Positions 1 to 7,882 of a stretch of 18,579 nucleotides of DNA are shown in pieces (the stretch's first letter is position 1; each line of letters starts with the position of its first letter). This DNA is from a bacterium (lineage in GTDB: Bacteria; UBA6262): the NCBI GenBank assembly GCA_028716025.1, contig JAQUQP010000019.1:1-18579 (forward strand), given 5' to 3'. The notes below the pieces were generated by a model. The model did not search any database. It was not told the DNA's origin and saw only the letters and a program-made list of their open reading frames with translations. The position numbers and the translations under genes are program-made.

Positions 1-174
1 AAAAAAGCTGAAACTGAATTGGCTGACCAGCGGCGGCGGGAGTTGGACAGACTGGCGGAACTGGAAAAATTCCAAAAATTGACCGTTGGGCGCGAACTCA
101 AGATGGTGGAATTGAAAAAAGAAATAGAAGAACTAAAGAAAGAGAATGAAACTCTGAGAGCCAGATTAAAATAG
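1..174 (+). CDS. C-terminal end of a PAS-type sensor protein (partial)
   Basis: Frame 1 is open from the first base to a TAG at 172-174, giving 57 residues of a protein whose start lies outside the window. The tail is charged and heptad-like, rich in Glu, Lys and Leu, and includes the segment LTVGRELKMVELKKEIEEL. That segment is typical of the signalling-helix linker at the end of PAS/S-box sensor proteins. No kinase or output domain follows before the stop, so the protein ends in a coiled coil. The next gene begins 9 nt downstream and is a kinase with no sensor domain, which suggests the two work together. The sensor domains themselves cannot be seen here. Confidence 0.7.
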   Translation, partial: KKAETELADQRRRELDRLAELEKFQKLTVGRELKMVELKKEIEELKKENETLRARLK

Positions 175-183
175 GATAAATCC

Positions 184-1113
184 ATGCAACCGGAAAAACA
201 ACCTCCAACTACGACAAGTGACCCTGAATATTTGCGGGAGCGCCTCCATTTACTTGAAGAAACATATCGCGCGACCATAAATATTCTGGAGGACGTTAAT
301 GAAGAGCGTAATAAACTGGACGCGACTCGCAGCGCTTTAACTAATATATTGGAAGATGTTGAGACGGAACGGATAAGAGCGGAAGAAGCTAGAGCGCTTT
401 TAGAATCGGTAAATAAGGAATTAGAGGCTTTCTCTTATTCGGTTTCCCATGACTTGCGCGCTCCTTTACGCGCTATCAGCGGATTTGCTGAAGCAGTTAT
501 TGAGGATTACGAGCCGCGCCTGGACGCGGAGGGAAAAAGGTATCTTACGCTGATCAAGGAAAATGCCCATAAAATGGGCCAATTGGTAGATGATCTTTTG
601 AGTTTCTCCCGCCTTGGACGACAGGAATTAATAAAAACCGAGATCAATATGGAAAGCCTGGCTAAATTGGTTTTTGAAGAGCTGTACAGTCAAGTGTCGA
701 AAAGGGATATACAATTCATCATTCATTCCGCGCCGAACGCTTTGGGCGATACGGCAACAATACAACAAGTGTTGGTTAATCTCTTTTCCAATGCCATCAA
801 ATTCACCAGAACGAGACCTAAAGCCCTTATCGAATTCGGTTTTCAGCCAGCTGTTGGATCTCATCCTGGCGCTTATTATATCAAGGATAATGGCGTGGGT
901 TTTGAAATGCAGTATGTTAACAAGCTGTTCGGAGTCTTTCAACGGCTGCATGCAGTCACAGAATTTGAAGGCACGGGAATAGGCCTGGCGCTGGTCTCCC
1001 GGATCGTCAGCCGCCATGGCGGACAGGTCTGGGCGGAAAGCACGGTACAGGAGGGTGCTACTTTTTATTTTTCCTTAACCGAAACGGGTAAAACCAATAA
1101 AATAGGGGGATGA
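184..1113 (+). CDS. Sensor-less histidine kinase, phytochrome-like class
   Basis: A cytoplasmic histidine kinase of 309 residues. Residues 15-85 form a coiled coil containing a 21-residue (three-heptad) tandem repeat; NILEDV occurs at about 33 and again at 54. HisKA follows with the phospho-accepting His89 in FSYSVSHDLRAPLR, the form usual in bacteriophytochrome-type kinases. The ATPase domain shows the N box near Asn203 (FSNAIKF), DNGVGF at 235-240 and GTGIGL at 263-268. There is no PAS, GAF or membrane segment, so input must come from a partner, plausibly the truncated upstream protein. A weak AGGA at 173-176 precedes the ATG. The stop is one base from the next gene, a receiver protein that is the natural phosphate acceptor. 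Confidence 0.93.
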   Translation: MQPEKQPPTTTSDPEYLRERLHLLEETYRATINILEDVNEERNKLDATRSALTNILEDVETERIRAEEARALLESVNKELEAFSYSVSHDLRAPLRAISGFAEAVIEDYEPRLDAEGKRYLTLIKENAHKMGQLVDDLLSFSRLGRQELIKTEINMESLAKLVFEELYSQVSKRDIQFIIHSAPNALGDTATIQQVLVNLFSNAIKFTRTRPKALIEFGFQPAVGSHPGAYYIKDNGVGFEMQYVNKLFGVFQRLHAVTEFEGTGIGLALVSRIVSRHGGQVWAESTVQEGATFYFSLTETGKTNKIGG

Positions 1114-1114
1114 A

Positions 1115-1564
1115 ATGAATACTGAACCAAAAGAAATAGAATTGTTAATAGTCGAAGATGACCCAAACGACGCGGAGCTTTTATTGAGAGTTTTCAAACA
1201 GCATCGCTTGGTCAACAAAGTCTCTTTGTTAAAAGATGGTGCAGAGGCCTTGGATTTTATCTTTGCGCGAGGCGCCTATTCTGCCAAGGAAGTAAATGAC
1301 GAATCAAAGGTAATAATACTGGATCTGAAGCTCCCCAAGATTAACGGTATCGAAGTGCTGGAGAAATTGAAAGCGGATGAAAGGACCAGGAAGATACCGG
1401 TCGTAGTTTTAACCTCATCCCGGGAGAACAAGGATGTGAAGGAAGCCTATCGCTTGGGGGTAAATAGCTACGTGACCAAGCCGATCAAATTTGACGAATT
1501 CGCTAAAGTCGTATCAGAACTGGGAATATATTGGCTGATGTTGAATAAACTGCCCCATCGCTGA
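1115..1564 (+). CDS. Single-domain response regulator, Rcp1-type
   Basis: A 149-residue receiver domain with no output domain. The acidic pocket is Asp15/Asp16 (LLIVEDDPND), the phosphorylated Asp is Asp70 (VIILDLKLP), the switch residue is Thr100 (VVVLTSS) and the conserved lysine is Lys122 (YVTKPI). The long loop between beta-2 and the phosphorylation site and the phrase LLIVEDDPNDAELL are typical of the Rcp1 family that partners phytochrome-like kinases. The ATG lies one base after the kinase stop, with AGGGGG at 1104-1109 as ribosome binding site. The last codon is followed directly by the ATG of the next gene. It probably receives phosphate from the upstream kinase and acts by protein contact rather than DNA binding. 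Confidence 0.93.
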   Translation: MNTEPKEIELLIVEDDPNDAELLLRVFKQHRLVNKVSLLKDGAEALDFIFARGAYSAKEVNDESKVIILDLKLPKINGIEVLEKLKADERTRKIPVVVLTSSRENKDVKEAYRLGVNSYVTKPIKFDEFAKVVSELGIYWLMLNKLPHR

Positions 1565-4087
1565 ATGGATAGGAAAATGGAAGAAAAAACCCGCATCTTG
1601 ATACTGGACGATAATATGTCTGACGCTGAGTTGATGAAGCGAGAGCTCACCAAGGCTGGACTTGACTTCACGTCCGAATTGGCTCAAGACCGGCTGACCT
1701 TTCTCCAGGCTTTGGAATTTTTCACTCCCGATCTGATCCTGGCTGATTATAGTTTGCCGGCCTTTGATGGCATGAACGCAATGAAAATTGCGCGCGAAAA
1801 GTTTGATGGCATCCCAGTGATCATCGTCTCCGGCGCTGTCGGCGAAGAAACGGCTATCGAGGCGGTGAAAGGCGGAGCTACGGATTATGTATTAAAACAG
1901 CGGCTAAGACGACTTGGCCCGGTAGTTCACAGAGCGCTCCTGGAAGCCCGGTCCTTAAGGGAACGAAAAAAGTCTGAAGAAGCATTGCGCGAAAGTGAGG
2001 CGCGTTTCCGCTCTGTGCTGGAAAATTCCCAAGATGTCATTTACCGTCTAAATATGCAAACCGGTCGATTCGAGTACATTAGTCCGGCAGTTGAAAAAAT
2101 AGTAGGCTTTTCACCCGAGGAATTAATGAATCTGGATATCAACAAAGCAATGACGATGATCCATCCGGATGATCTGCCTATGTTCCAGGCGGAGATAGCG
2201 CGTTTGAAGAATACCGGTAAAGGAGAGCTGGAATACCGTCAACGCATGAAAAATGGCGACTACTGCTGGATCTCCAATCTTATGTATTTGACCAAAGATG
2301 AGAACGGACGCCTGTTATATCGAAACGGCAACGTTCGCAATATCAACAAACGCAAACGCGCTGAAGAAGCACTACGTAAAAATGACGAAGAATTAAAGAA
2401 ACTCAACCGGACACTGGAAGCCCTGAATCACTCCAGCCAGGCAATCATGCGCGCCGAGAATGAAGCCTCTTATCTGAATGAAGTCTGTAAGATCGTCTGC
2501 GAAGATTGCGGTCATGCCATGGTGTGGATAGGATGGGCGGAACAAGATGAAGCTAAAACAGTGCGACCGGTAGCCCAGGCTGGATTCGAAGAAGGCTATC
2601 TTAAGACGGTAAATATCACTTGGGCAGATACCGAGAGAGGCCGGGGACCGACAGGGCTGGCTATACGTACCGGGAAACCAAGCATTTGCCGGAATATGCT
2701 GGTGGATCCAAATTTTGAGCCATGGCGCCGGGAAGCGGTCAAACGAGGATATGCCTCATCAATAGTCCTGCCCTTAAGCACTGGCGGGAAAGTATTTGGA
2801 GCGATAAACATATATTCAAGGGATCCCGATCCCTTCTCGGAAAAAGAAATAAGACTGCTTACCAGCCTGGCCGATGACTTGTCTTTTGGCATACAGGCCA
2901 TCCGCTTACGCGTTGAGCACGCGAGAGTGGAAGAGGCTCTTTTCTCCGGCCGTAACCTGCTACAAAACATCATTGATAACACGACCTCATTAATTTACGT
3001 ACTGGACCTGGAGGAACGTTTTATAGTAGCCAACAAACCCTTAGCCGGATTACTAAATAGTTCACCTAAAAGAATGATTGGAAAGAAACGGCAGGATTTC
3101 CTGCCTAAAGATACCGCGGAACAGCATGAAACCAATGACAGAAAAGTCGCCAAAGCCAAAAAGCCTTTAGATTTTGAGGAATACGCAACTATTAATGACC
3201 GTTTGATCACTTTCCTCACCACCAAATTCCCTTTATTTAATAAAGATGGAGAGATGTATGCCATAGCTGGAATATCTACCGACATTAGCGACAGGAAAGC
3301 AGCTGAAAATATCCTGAAGCGGGATAAGGAAACGTTTGAAGCGTTGGTACAGGAAAGGACCAAAGAACTAGTTAACACGCAATTAGAATTAGAAAGGTCA
3401 AAGCGTCTTTCGGATATCGGGGTCCTGGCGGCTACCGTAGCCCATGAACTGCGTAATCCTCTGGCCGCGATGAGCATGGCGGCTCATAATATCAGGAGAA
3501 AAGCGAATAATCAGGATATCGAAAAACATTTGGCCACGATTGAAAAAAAGGTGGTTGAAAGCGATCAGATCATCAACAACTTGCTCTTTTATTCACGCTT
3601 GAAATCACCACACTATGAATTTTTCAAGATCTCCGATATCATCGATGAATGTACCGTATTACTGGCCAAGCAGGGTAAGAAGGAAACAAAGATAAATAAA
3701 AAACTGGATCCGATCAAAAATGTTCAGATCGAGGCTGATCCGCTCCAGGTCAAGGAAGTATTTAATAATATATTAAATAACGCGGTAGACGCCGTTCCTA
3801 CAGGGGCGGGGCAAATTGTAGTAACCGCCGGGAATAACGAAGAATATGTTAAAGTGACTATTGAAGATAATGGCAATGGAATAGATCCCCATAACCTGGA
3901 TAAAATATTCGATCCCTTCTTCACCACTAAAGCCAAAGGTACCGGCTTGGGCCTTTCCGTTTGTAAACAAATAGTCAACATGCACGGCGGTCACATATCT
4001 GTTCAAACTGAATTAGGGAAGGGAACCGCGGTCAGCGTGTCCCTGCCGATAGAAAGAAGAATTTTTAGCCTGGAAGAAAAGAAATGA
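1565..4087 (+). CDS. REC-PAS-GAF-PAS histidine kinase
   Basis: An 840-residue soluble kinase with an N-terminal receiver. REC spans about 9-125 (acidic Asp15/16, phospho-Asp61 in LILADYSLP, Lys111). PAS1 spans 144-262, GAF 288-445 (with several Cys, including CEDCGH near 312-317) and PAS2 462-578. A coiled coil leads into HisKA with His627 (VAHELRNP), then the ATPase with the N box at 735-739, DNGNG at 768-772 and GTGLGL at 792-797. The catalytic half resembles NtrB/AtoS-type kinases. No transmembrane segment is evident. A receiver at the N-terminus lets an upstream kinase control this one. The ATG at 1565 abuts the preceding TGA; an ATG at 1577 is an alternative but sits only 2 nt from an AGGA. 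The downstream gene starts 9 nt after its stop. Confidence 0.92.
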   Translation: MDRKMEEKTRILILDDNMSDAELMKRELTKAGLDFTSELAQDRLTFLQALEFFTPDLILADYSLPAFDGMNAMKIAREKFDGIPVIIVSGAVGEETAIEAVKGGATDYVLKQRLRRLGPVVHRALLEARSLRERKKSEEALRESEARFRSVLENSQDVIYRLNMQTGRFEYISPAVEKIVGFSPEELMNLDINKAMTMIHPDDLPMFQAEIARLKNTGKGELEYRQRMKNGDYCWISNLMYLTKDENGRLLYRNGNVRNINKRKRAEEALRKNDEELKKLNRTLEALNHSSQAIMRAENEASYLNEVCKIVCEDCGHAMVWIGWAEQDEAKTVRPVAQAGFEEGYLKTVNITWADTERGRGPTGLAIRTGKPSICRNMLVDPNFEPWRREAVKRGYASSIVLPLSTGGKVFGAINIYSRDPDPFSEKEIRLLTSLADDLSFGIQAIRLRVEHARVEEALFSGRNLLQNIIDNTTSLIYVLDLEERFIVANKPLAGLLNSSPKRMIGKKRQDFLPKDTAEQHETNDRKVAKAKKPLDFEEYATINDRLITFLTTKFPLFNKDGEMYAIAGISTDISDRKAAENILKRDKETFEALVQERTKELVNTQLELERSKRLSDIGVLAATVAHELRNPLAAMSMAAHNIRRKANNQDIEKHLATIEKKVVESDQIINNLLFYSRLKSPHYEFFKISDIIDECTVLLAKQGKKETKINKKLDPIKNVQIEADPLQVKEVFNNILNNAVDAVPTGAGQIVVTAGNNEEYVKVTIEDNGNGIDPHNLDKIFDPFFTTKAKGTGLGLSVCKQIVNMHGGHISVQTELGKGTAVSVSLPIERRIFSLEEKK

Positions 4088-4096
4088 GGAGGGGGG

Positions 4097-4507
4097 ATGA
4101 AGAAGCGCCTGGTCAAAGGATCATTTTTATTGATCCTTCTGCCAGATATAGTCCGGGCAGGGGATTTTATTTTTTGCGGCTACACGGAGACCGGAGCGAG
4201 AGCGACGGATGAATCTGACTATGAGCTGGAGCTGAATGATAATGCTGGATGGAAACTGTCAGCGGCCCGCGGAGAATACGGCAAAGCTAAACCTGACGCG
4301 CGATATGACCAGCGTATGGACTGGAATGCCAGGGCCGGGGTAGAAGGGAACATCTAGAACAGGTATTACCTGACTGCCGGTGTGGATAAAGTGCTGGCCA
4401 ACAAGGCGCGGCTGGGAGTAGAATTAAAATGGCGTATCACCGATAACCGCTATAGCGCGAATCAGAAAGATGTCGGGGTGAGAATAACGGGAGAGCGGAG
4501 GTATTAA
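4097..4507 (+). pseudogene. Exported beta-barrel-like protein interrupted by an amber codon
   Basis: The reading frame starts at ATG 4097 behind GAGGAGGGG and encodes a signal peptide (residues 1-22, ending VRA|GD). It reads 86 residues to TAG at 4355-4357. The same frame then continues without a break for 49 more codons to TAA at 4505-4507. The text beyond the stop (YYLTAGVDKVL, LGVELKW, VGVRITGERRY) has the alternating pattern and aromatic C-terminal residue of outer-membrane beta-strands, and matches the style of the part before the stop. The simplest reading is one 136-codon gene with a CAG-to-TAG change. Even restored, it is short for an outer-membrane barrel (about six strands), so it may also be internally deleted. 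The specific family is not recognised. Confidence 0.6.
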
Positions 4508-4897
4508 TTGATCGGTTTTATTTTCAGTTTTGTGGTTAATTATTTTGTAGCAGCCCTGGGTTGTTTTATCACTACCTGGATCGTTATGAAAATCCTGAAA
4601 AATGAATACCCATCACTGGTTGCTTTTCAGGTGGCCTTGGTTGCTCCTTTTGGGGCTATTAGTATAATACCTTATCTAGGGTGGATCCTGGTCCCGCTCA
4701 TAGCCTTTTTCATAATGAAAAAATATCTTAACTATGAGTTCAAAGGGATGATTGTAGTAATGGTCATTTGGATCGTAATATTCATACCGCTCTATTGGGC
4801 CTTAAACTGGGGCGCTTATAGGTTAATGATTAAATTATTATTTCCTCCAGAAATGTACGAGTCTATGCAACAATACATCCGTGAACATAGAAGGTAA
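4508..4897 (+). CDS. Small integral membrane protein, family unknown
   Basis: A 129-residue protein starting at TTG 4508, supported by GGAGG at 4497-4501 with a 6-nt spacer. Hydrophobic segments fall at about 5-30, 38-70 (probably two passes, split by a Pro/Gly-rich IIPYLGWIL turn) and 80-107. The C-terminus (YESMQQYIREHRR) is polar and probably cytoplasmic. No catalytic motif is visible and I do not recognise the family. The gene starts immediately after the TAA of the broken barrel gene. Its end overlaps, or lies within a base of, the start of the following membrane metalloprotease-like gene, so the two are likely co-translated and may form a pair. Confidence 0.75.
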   Translation: MIGFIFSFVVNYFVAALGCFITTWIVMKILKNEYPSLVAFQVALVAPFGAISIIPYLGWILVPLIAFFIMKKYLNYEFKGMIVVMVIWIVIFIPLYWALNWGAYRLMIKLLFPPEMYESMQQYIREHRR

Positions 4898-5435
4898 TGT
4901 GGCTGAATTAATCGAAACTGCCAAAGAATGGTGCCGGGGCAAAAGCTGGATCCTCCGGGCTCCGGTGGTGATCTGGCTGGCATATATATTTGTCAATTAC
5001 CTGCGCCAGTCAGATTATCTGAGCATCCTGGGCGCGTTTAACTATTGGGTGCATGAAGCCGGGCACCTTATAGCCTTGCCATTCGGGCAAACCCTGGAAG
5101 TGATCAGTGGTACTTTACTGGAAATGCTGATGCCGGTTGTGTTCCTGGTAGCCTTTCTAAGGCAAGGGGAGTTCTTTGGCGCTTCGTTCTGTTGCGGTTG
5201 GCTTTCTACTTGCTTTTTTTATGCCTCCTGGTATATTTCCACAGCGCAGCGAACAGACAATTGGAACCATGATTGGTACAATATTCTGAGCAGTATGGGA
5301 ATATTAATATATAACCACCAAATCGCCTTTCTGGCTAAGTCTATAGCCGTGATCTTAATGCTATTCAGCCTGGTCTCAGGCGTTTGGCTGCTCTGGCAGA
5401 TGAGAAAGCAGGGAATACCCGGAGCGCAGGAGTAA
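4881..5435 (+). CDS. Integral-membrane protein with HEAGH zinc-metalloprotease motif
   Basis: Counting from the GTG at 4881 (184 residues), hydrophobic segments occur at about 25-41, 48-68, 75-93, 100-120 and 148-173. HEAGH at 58-62 sits inside the second segment, the arrangement of membrane-embedded zinc proteases such as M50/site-2 protease-like families. A further conserved-looking NHDWYNI at 129-135, just after the fourth segment, could supply another ligand. The usual LDG motif of classical site-2 proteases is not seen, so the call is a candidate M50-like peptidase. The 4881 start overlaps the upstream gene by 17 nt. GTG at 4899, four bases after AGAAGG, is an equally good start and removes six residues. 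Substrate unknown. Confidence 0.7.
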   Translation: MNIEGNVAELIETAKEWCRGKSWILRAPVVIWLAYIFVNYLRQSDYLSILGAFNYWVHEAGHLIALPFGQTLEVISGTLLEMLMPVVFLVAFLRQGEFFGASFCCGWLSTCFFYASWYISTAQRTDNWNHDWYNILSSMGILIYNHQIAFLAKSIAVILMLFSLVSGVWLLWQMRKQGIPGAQE

Positions 5436-5441
5436 AGAGAA

Positions 5442-5696
5442 ATGGTTAAAAGATCCGGTCCATATTATATTTATATCGTGCGCTGTAAAGACAGTACATT
5501 ATATACCGGTTATACCAATGACCTGGAACAGCGTCTTAAAAAACATAATTCAGGCCAGGGAGCGAAATATACTCGCGGCCGGGGTCCGGTGAAATTAGTG
5601 TACAAGAAAAGATTCAAGAGTTACGGCAAAGCCTTAGGAGCTGAATGCGCGATAAAGAAATTAAACAAAAAAGAGAAAGAAAAACTGGCATCATAA
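5442..5696 (+). CDS. GIY-YIG domain protein, YhbQ/UPF0213-like
   Basis: An 84-residue protein consisting of a single GIY-YIG nuclease fold. The first motif reads YIYIV (9-13) and the second YTGYT (21-25), followed by Arg31 and a Glu near 68 in GAECAIKKL, the expected metal-binding position. The length matches the small stand-alone UPF0213 group rather than UvrC or homing endonucleases. AAAGAG precedes the ATG and the gene lies 6 nt after the membrane protease-like gene, as the last gene before a terminator. These proteins are inferred DNA-processing nucleases, but the cellular role of the family is poorly defined. Confidence 0.92.
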   Translation: MVKRSGPYYIYIVRCKDSTLYTGYTNDLEQRLKKHNSGQGAKYTRGRGPVKLVYKKRFKSYGKALGAECAIKKLNKKEKEKLAS

Positions 5697-5726
5697 AACA
5701 GCGCTACAAATATATATCTACGTAAT

Positions 5727-5762
5727 AACGGGACCGCCAAAACAGGTGATCCCGTTTTGTTT
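5727..5762 (+). terminator. Rho-independent terminator
   Basis: A 12-bp stem (arms 5727-5738 and 5745-5756, one mismatch and one G-U pair) closes a 6-nt AAAACA loop and is followed by TTTTGTTT. It lies about 30 nt after the GIY-YIG gene and ends the first long transcription unit of the window. Confidence 0.85.
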
Positions 5763-5814
5763 CAGCAACGACTTTTATAGTGGAAATAAGTCAATTTAAA
5801 GCAGATTCGCGCAA

Positions 5815-5843
5815 TTGCTTATATCTGCTAATCGCAGTAGTAT
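5815..5843 (+). promoter_or_regulatory. Possible sigma-70 promoter for the phasin/UbiB unit
   Basis: A promoter is expected here because a terminator precedes the gene at 5867. The best pair found by eye is TTGCTT (5815-5820) and TAGTAT (5838-5843), 17 bp apart. Both boxes are weak matches, and TATAAA at 5841-5846 could serve instead with a different -35, so the exact site is uncertain. Confidence 0.3.
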
Positions 5844-5866
5844 AAAGAAAACTAAAGGAGGTTTCT

Positions 5867-6199
5867 ATGGCTAACCTTATAGAAACAATGATAAATTTGC
5901 AATTGGGATTGCTGACAACCACTAAGGATAAGGTCAGCAAGATCGTGGATGACTTGGTACAAGAAGGGGAATTAGACAGGAGTAAAGGGAAAAAACTGAT
6001 CGATGAGTTTATCACCAAAGGGGAAAAAAGCAAGCAGGAGATCAGTAAGAAAATTGAACTAATGATCACAGACTACCTGAACAAACTAGACATACCTTCA
6101 CGTCAGGACATAGATGAGATCAGGAATGAAATAACGCTGCTGCGGCGGGTAGTGACCAGGGAGAGCCTGCGGCATAAAACTATGGGCACTAAAGGTTGA
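5867..6199 (+). CDS. Phasin-like coiled-coil protein (PHA synthesis regulator type)
   Basis: A 110-residue, almost entirely helical protein with no signal peptide. Residues 1-45 carry a hydrophobic start and the phrase LLTTTKDKVSKIVDDLVQEGE, which recurs in proteins annotated as polyhydroxyalkanoate synthesis regulator phasins. Residues 60-95 form a second amphipathic helix ending in DIDEIRNEITLL, a trimerising-type heptad stretch. AAAGGAGG at 5854-5861 is a near-perfect ribosome binding site. The gene overlaps the start of the UbiB-like kinase, a pairing seen in other bacteria. No PHA synthase or depolymerase lies nearby, so a role in storage granules is not supported here; a partner of the kinase or a lipid-surface protein is as likely. 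Confidence 0.75.
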   Translation: MANLIETMINLQLGLLTTTKDKVSKIVDDLVQEGELDRSKGKKLIDEFITKGEKSKQEISKKIELMITDYLNKLDIPSRQDIDEIRNEITLLRRVVTRESLRHKTMGTKG

Positions 6200-7872
6200 T
6201 GTTAATGGGTATCAAACAAAAGATTTATGACTTACAGCGCGGTGAACGAATACTGCATATCCTGATCAAGTACGGCTTCGGGTATTTTGTGGAAAAGTTG
6301 AGCCTGGAAAGCGGCTTGATCTCTCGTAAGATCTTTCGTAATCTGGAAAAACAGGCTGTCACGGAAATACCGGCAGGAGTCAGGTTGCGCCGGGCTCTCG
6401 AAGAATTAGGACCCACCTACGTTAAACTGGGACAGGTCCTGAGCATGCGACCCGATATCGTGACCCTGGAGATCGCCGAGGAATTTGAAAAACTACAAGA
6501 CGAGGTACCGCCGTTCCCATTTGCGCAAGCGAAAATAGAAATTGAACAGGAGCTGAACCAGCCCCTGGCTGAACTGTTCGCAAGTTTCGCGGATACACCC
6601 AAGGCTAGCGCCTCCCTGGCTCAAGTTTATGAAGCCACTTTGCCGAGCAGCGAAAAAGTTATGGTAAAGGTCCAACGGCCGGATATCGAAAAGACCATTA
6701 TCGCTGACATCGCCATCCTCCAGGAACTGGCGCGTCTGGCTGAAAAGCACCTGCCTGAGTTCCGGGTATTTGACCCAGTGGGACTGGTTAAAGAATTCAA
6801 ACGAGTGATAATCCAGGAAATAGATTTCCGGCTGGAAGCGAGTAATATTGAAAGATTCGGCGCTCATTTTAAAGATGATAATAAAGTATTTGTGCCTCGT
6901 TTCTACCCGGACCTTTCCAGCCGCCGCGTTTTGACTATGGAAGAGGTGACCGGGATCAAGATCACGGATACTACCGCGCTGGCAGAAGCCGGAGTGGATA
7001 AAAATCAACTGACCAGGAACTGGGCCGGAAGTACTTTGAAACAAGTGTTTGTGGACGGTTTTTTTCATGCCGACCCGCACCCGGGCAACATTTTCGTACA
7101 GCCGGGGAACCGGATAGCTTATCTTGACTTCGGTATGATGGGAAAACTGAACCGGCGCTTGCGTTCCTGCCTGACTGATTTATTGACCAATGTGGTACAG
7201 CGCGACGCCCGCGGAATCAGGGAAGCAGTGCTTTGCCTGGGCCGGGCTCCGGAGAACCTGAACCTGGCTGAGTTGGATGCTGACCTGGAAGAGTTCCTGG
7301 ATCTTTACTACAATAAATCACTGGCAGAATTGAATATCGGGCAAATGATGCTAAACCTGTCCGCCCTGGTGCGGAAGAACGAGATCTTTTTACCGCCGGA
7401 CCTGTTATTGGTATTTAAAGTATTCATTACCACAGAAGGGATCAGCCGACGCCTGGAACCGGGATTTACCTTTGTCGAGCAGGCTAAGCCTTTCGTGACT
7501 AAACTGCAATGGGAAGATTTCAACCCGGACCAGCTAACCAGGGAAATAGTCGTCTTCAGCAAGACTCTGGCGGGATTTATCGCTAAATTACCGCATGACC
7601 TGGTAGTGATATTCAATAAAATCAAAAAGGGCCATTTGAAAGTTGAGTTTGAGCATAAGGGGCTGGAACAACTGACCGCGGAAATAGACCGTTCTAGTAA
7701 CCGGATCGCTTTTAGTTTGATCGTAGCCGCGCTGATCATCGGCTCTTCCATCATCGTGCATTTCCAGGGAGCGCAATTCCTGGGATTCCCGTTAGGGATA
7801 CTAGGATTTCTGGCCGCCGGAATCCTGGGCTCCTGGCTGGTATATGTAATATTACGTTCTAAAAAATTATAG
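6199..7872 (+). CDS. UbiB/ABC1 (ADCK) family atypical kinase, membrane-anchored
   Basis: A 557-residue protein kinase-like protein of the UbiB/Coq8 family. Visible motifs, in order: KLGQ (76-79) in the family-specific N-terminal extension; the Ala-rich loop ASASLAQVY (136-144) replacing the Gly-rich loop; the nucleotide-binding Lys157 (VMVKVQRP); QEID near 206-209; HADPHPGN (290-297) as catalytic loop; and DFG (310-312). Two hydrophobic helices close the C-terminus (about 510-555), the usual anchor. Family members are ATPases that support ubiquinone or other isoprenoid-lipid biosynthesis, and no ubi genes are nearby. The ATG at 6199 overlaps the upstream TGA (TGATG). TTG 6196 is in frame, and ATG 6205 fits the AAAGG at 6191-6195 with better spacing. 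Confidence 0.93.
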   Translation: MLMGIKQKIYDLQRGERILHILIKYGFGYFVEKLSLESGLISRKIFRNLEKQAVTEIPAGVRLRRALEELGPTYVKLGQVLSMRPDIVTLEIAEEFEKLQDEVPPFPFAQAKIEIEQELNQPLAELFASFADTPKASASLAQVYEATLPSSEKVMVKVQRPDIEKTIIADIAILQELARLAEKHLPEFRVFDPVGLVKEFKRVIIQEIDFRLEASNIERFGAHFKDDNKVFVPRFYPDLSSRRVLTMEEVTGIKITDTTALAEAGVDKNQLTRNWAGSTLKQVFVDGFFHADPHPGNIFVQPGNRIAYLDFGMMGKLNRRLRSCLTDLLTNVVQRDARGIREAVLCLGRAPENLNLAELDADLEEFLDLYYNKSLAELNIGQMMLNLSALVRKNEIFLPPDLLLVFKVFITTEGISRRLEPGFTFVEQAKPFVTKLQWEDFNPDQLTREIVVFSKTLAGFIAKLPHDLVVIFNKIKKGHLKVEFEHKGLEQLTAEIDRSSNRIAFSLIVAALIIGSSIIVHFQGAQFLGFPLGILGFLAAGILGSWLVYVILRSKKL

Positions 7873-7882
7873 AGGAGTTAAT

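Noticed and set aside
4355..4357. Recoded TAG (pyrrolysine, or TAG read as glutamine)
   Set aside because: Several intact genes in the window end at TAG with clear genes following, and there is no structural or genetic hint of a recoding system here.
6493..7080. Long open frame on the - strand inside the UbiB-like gene
   Set aside because: It is antisense to the conserved kinase motifs and has no family-like features of its own.
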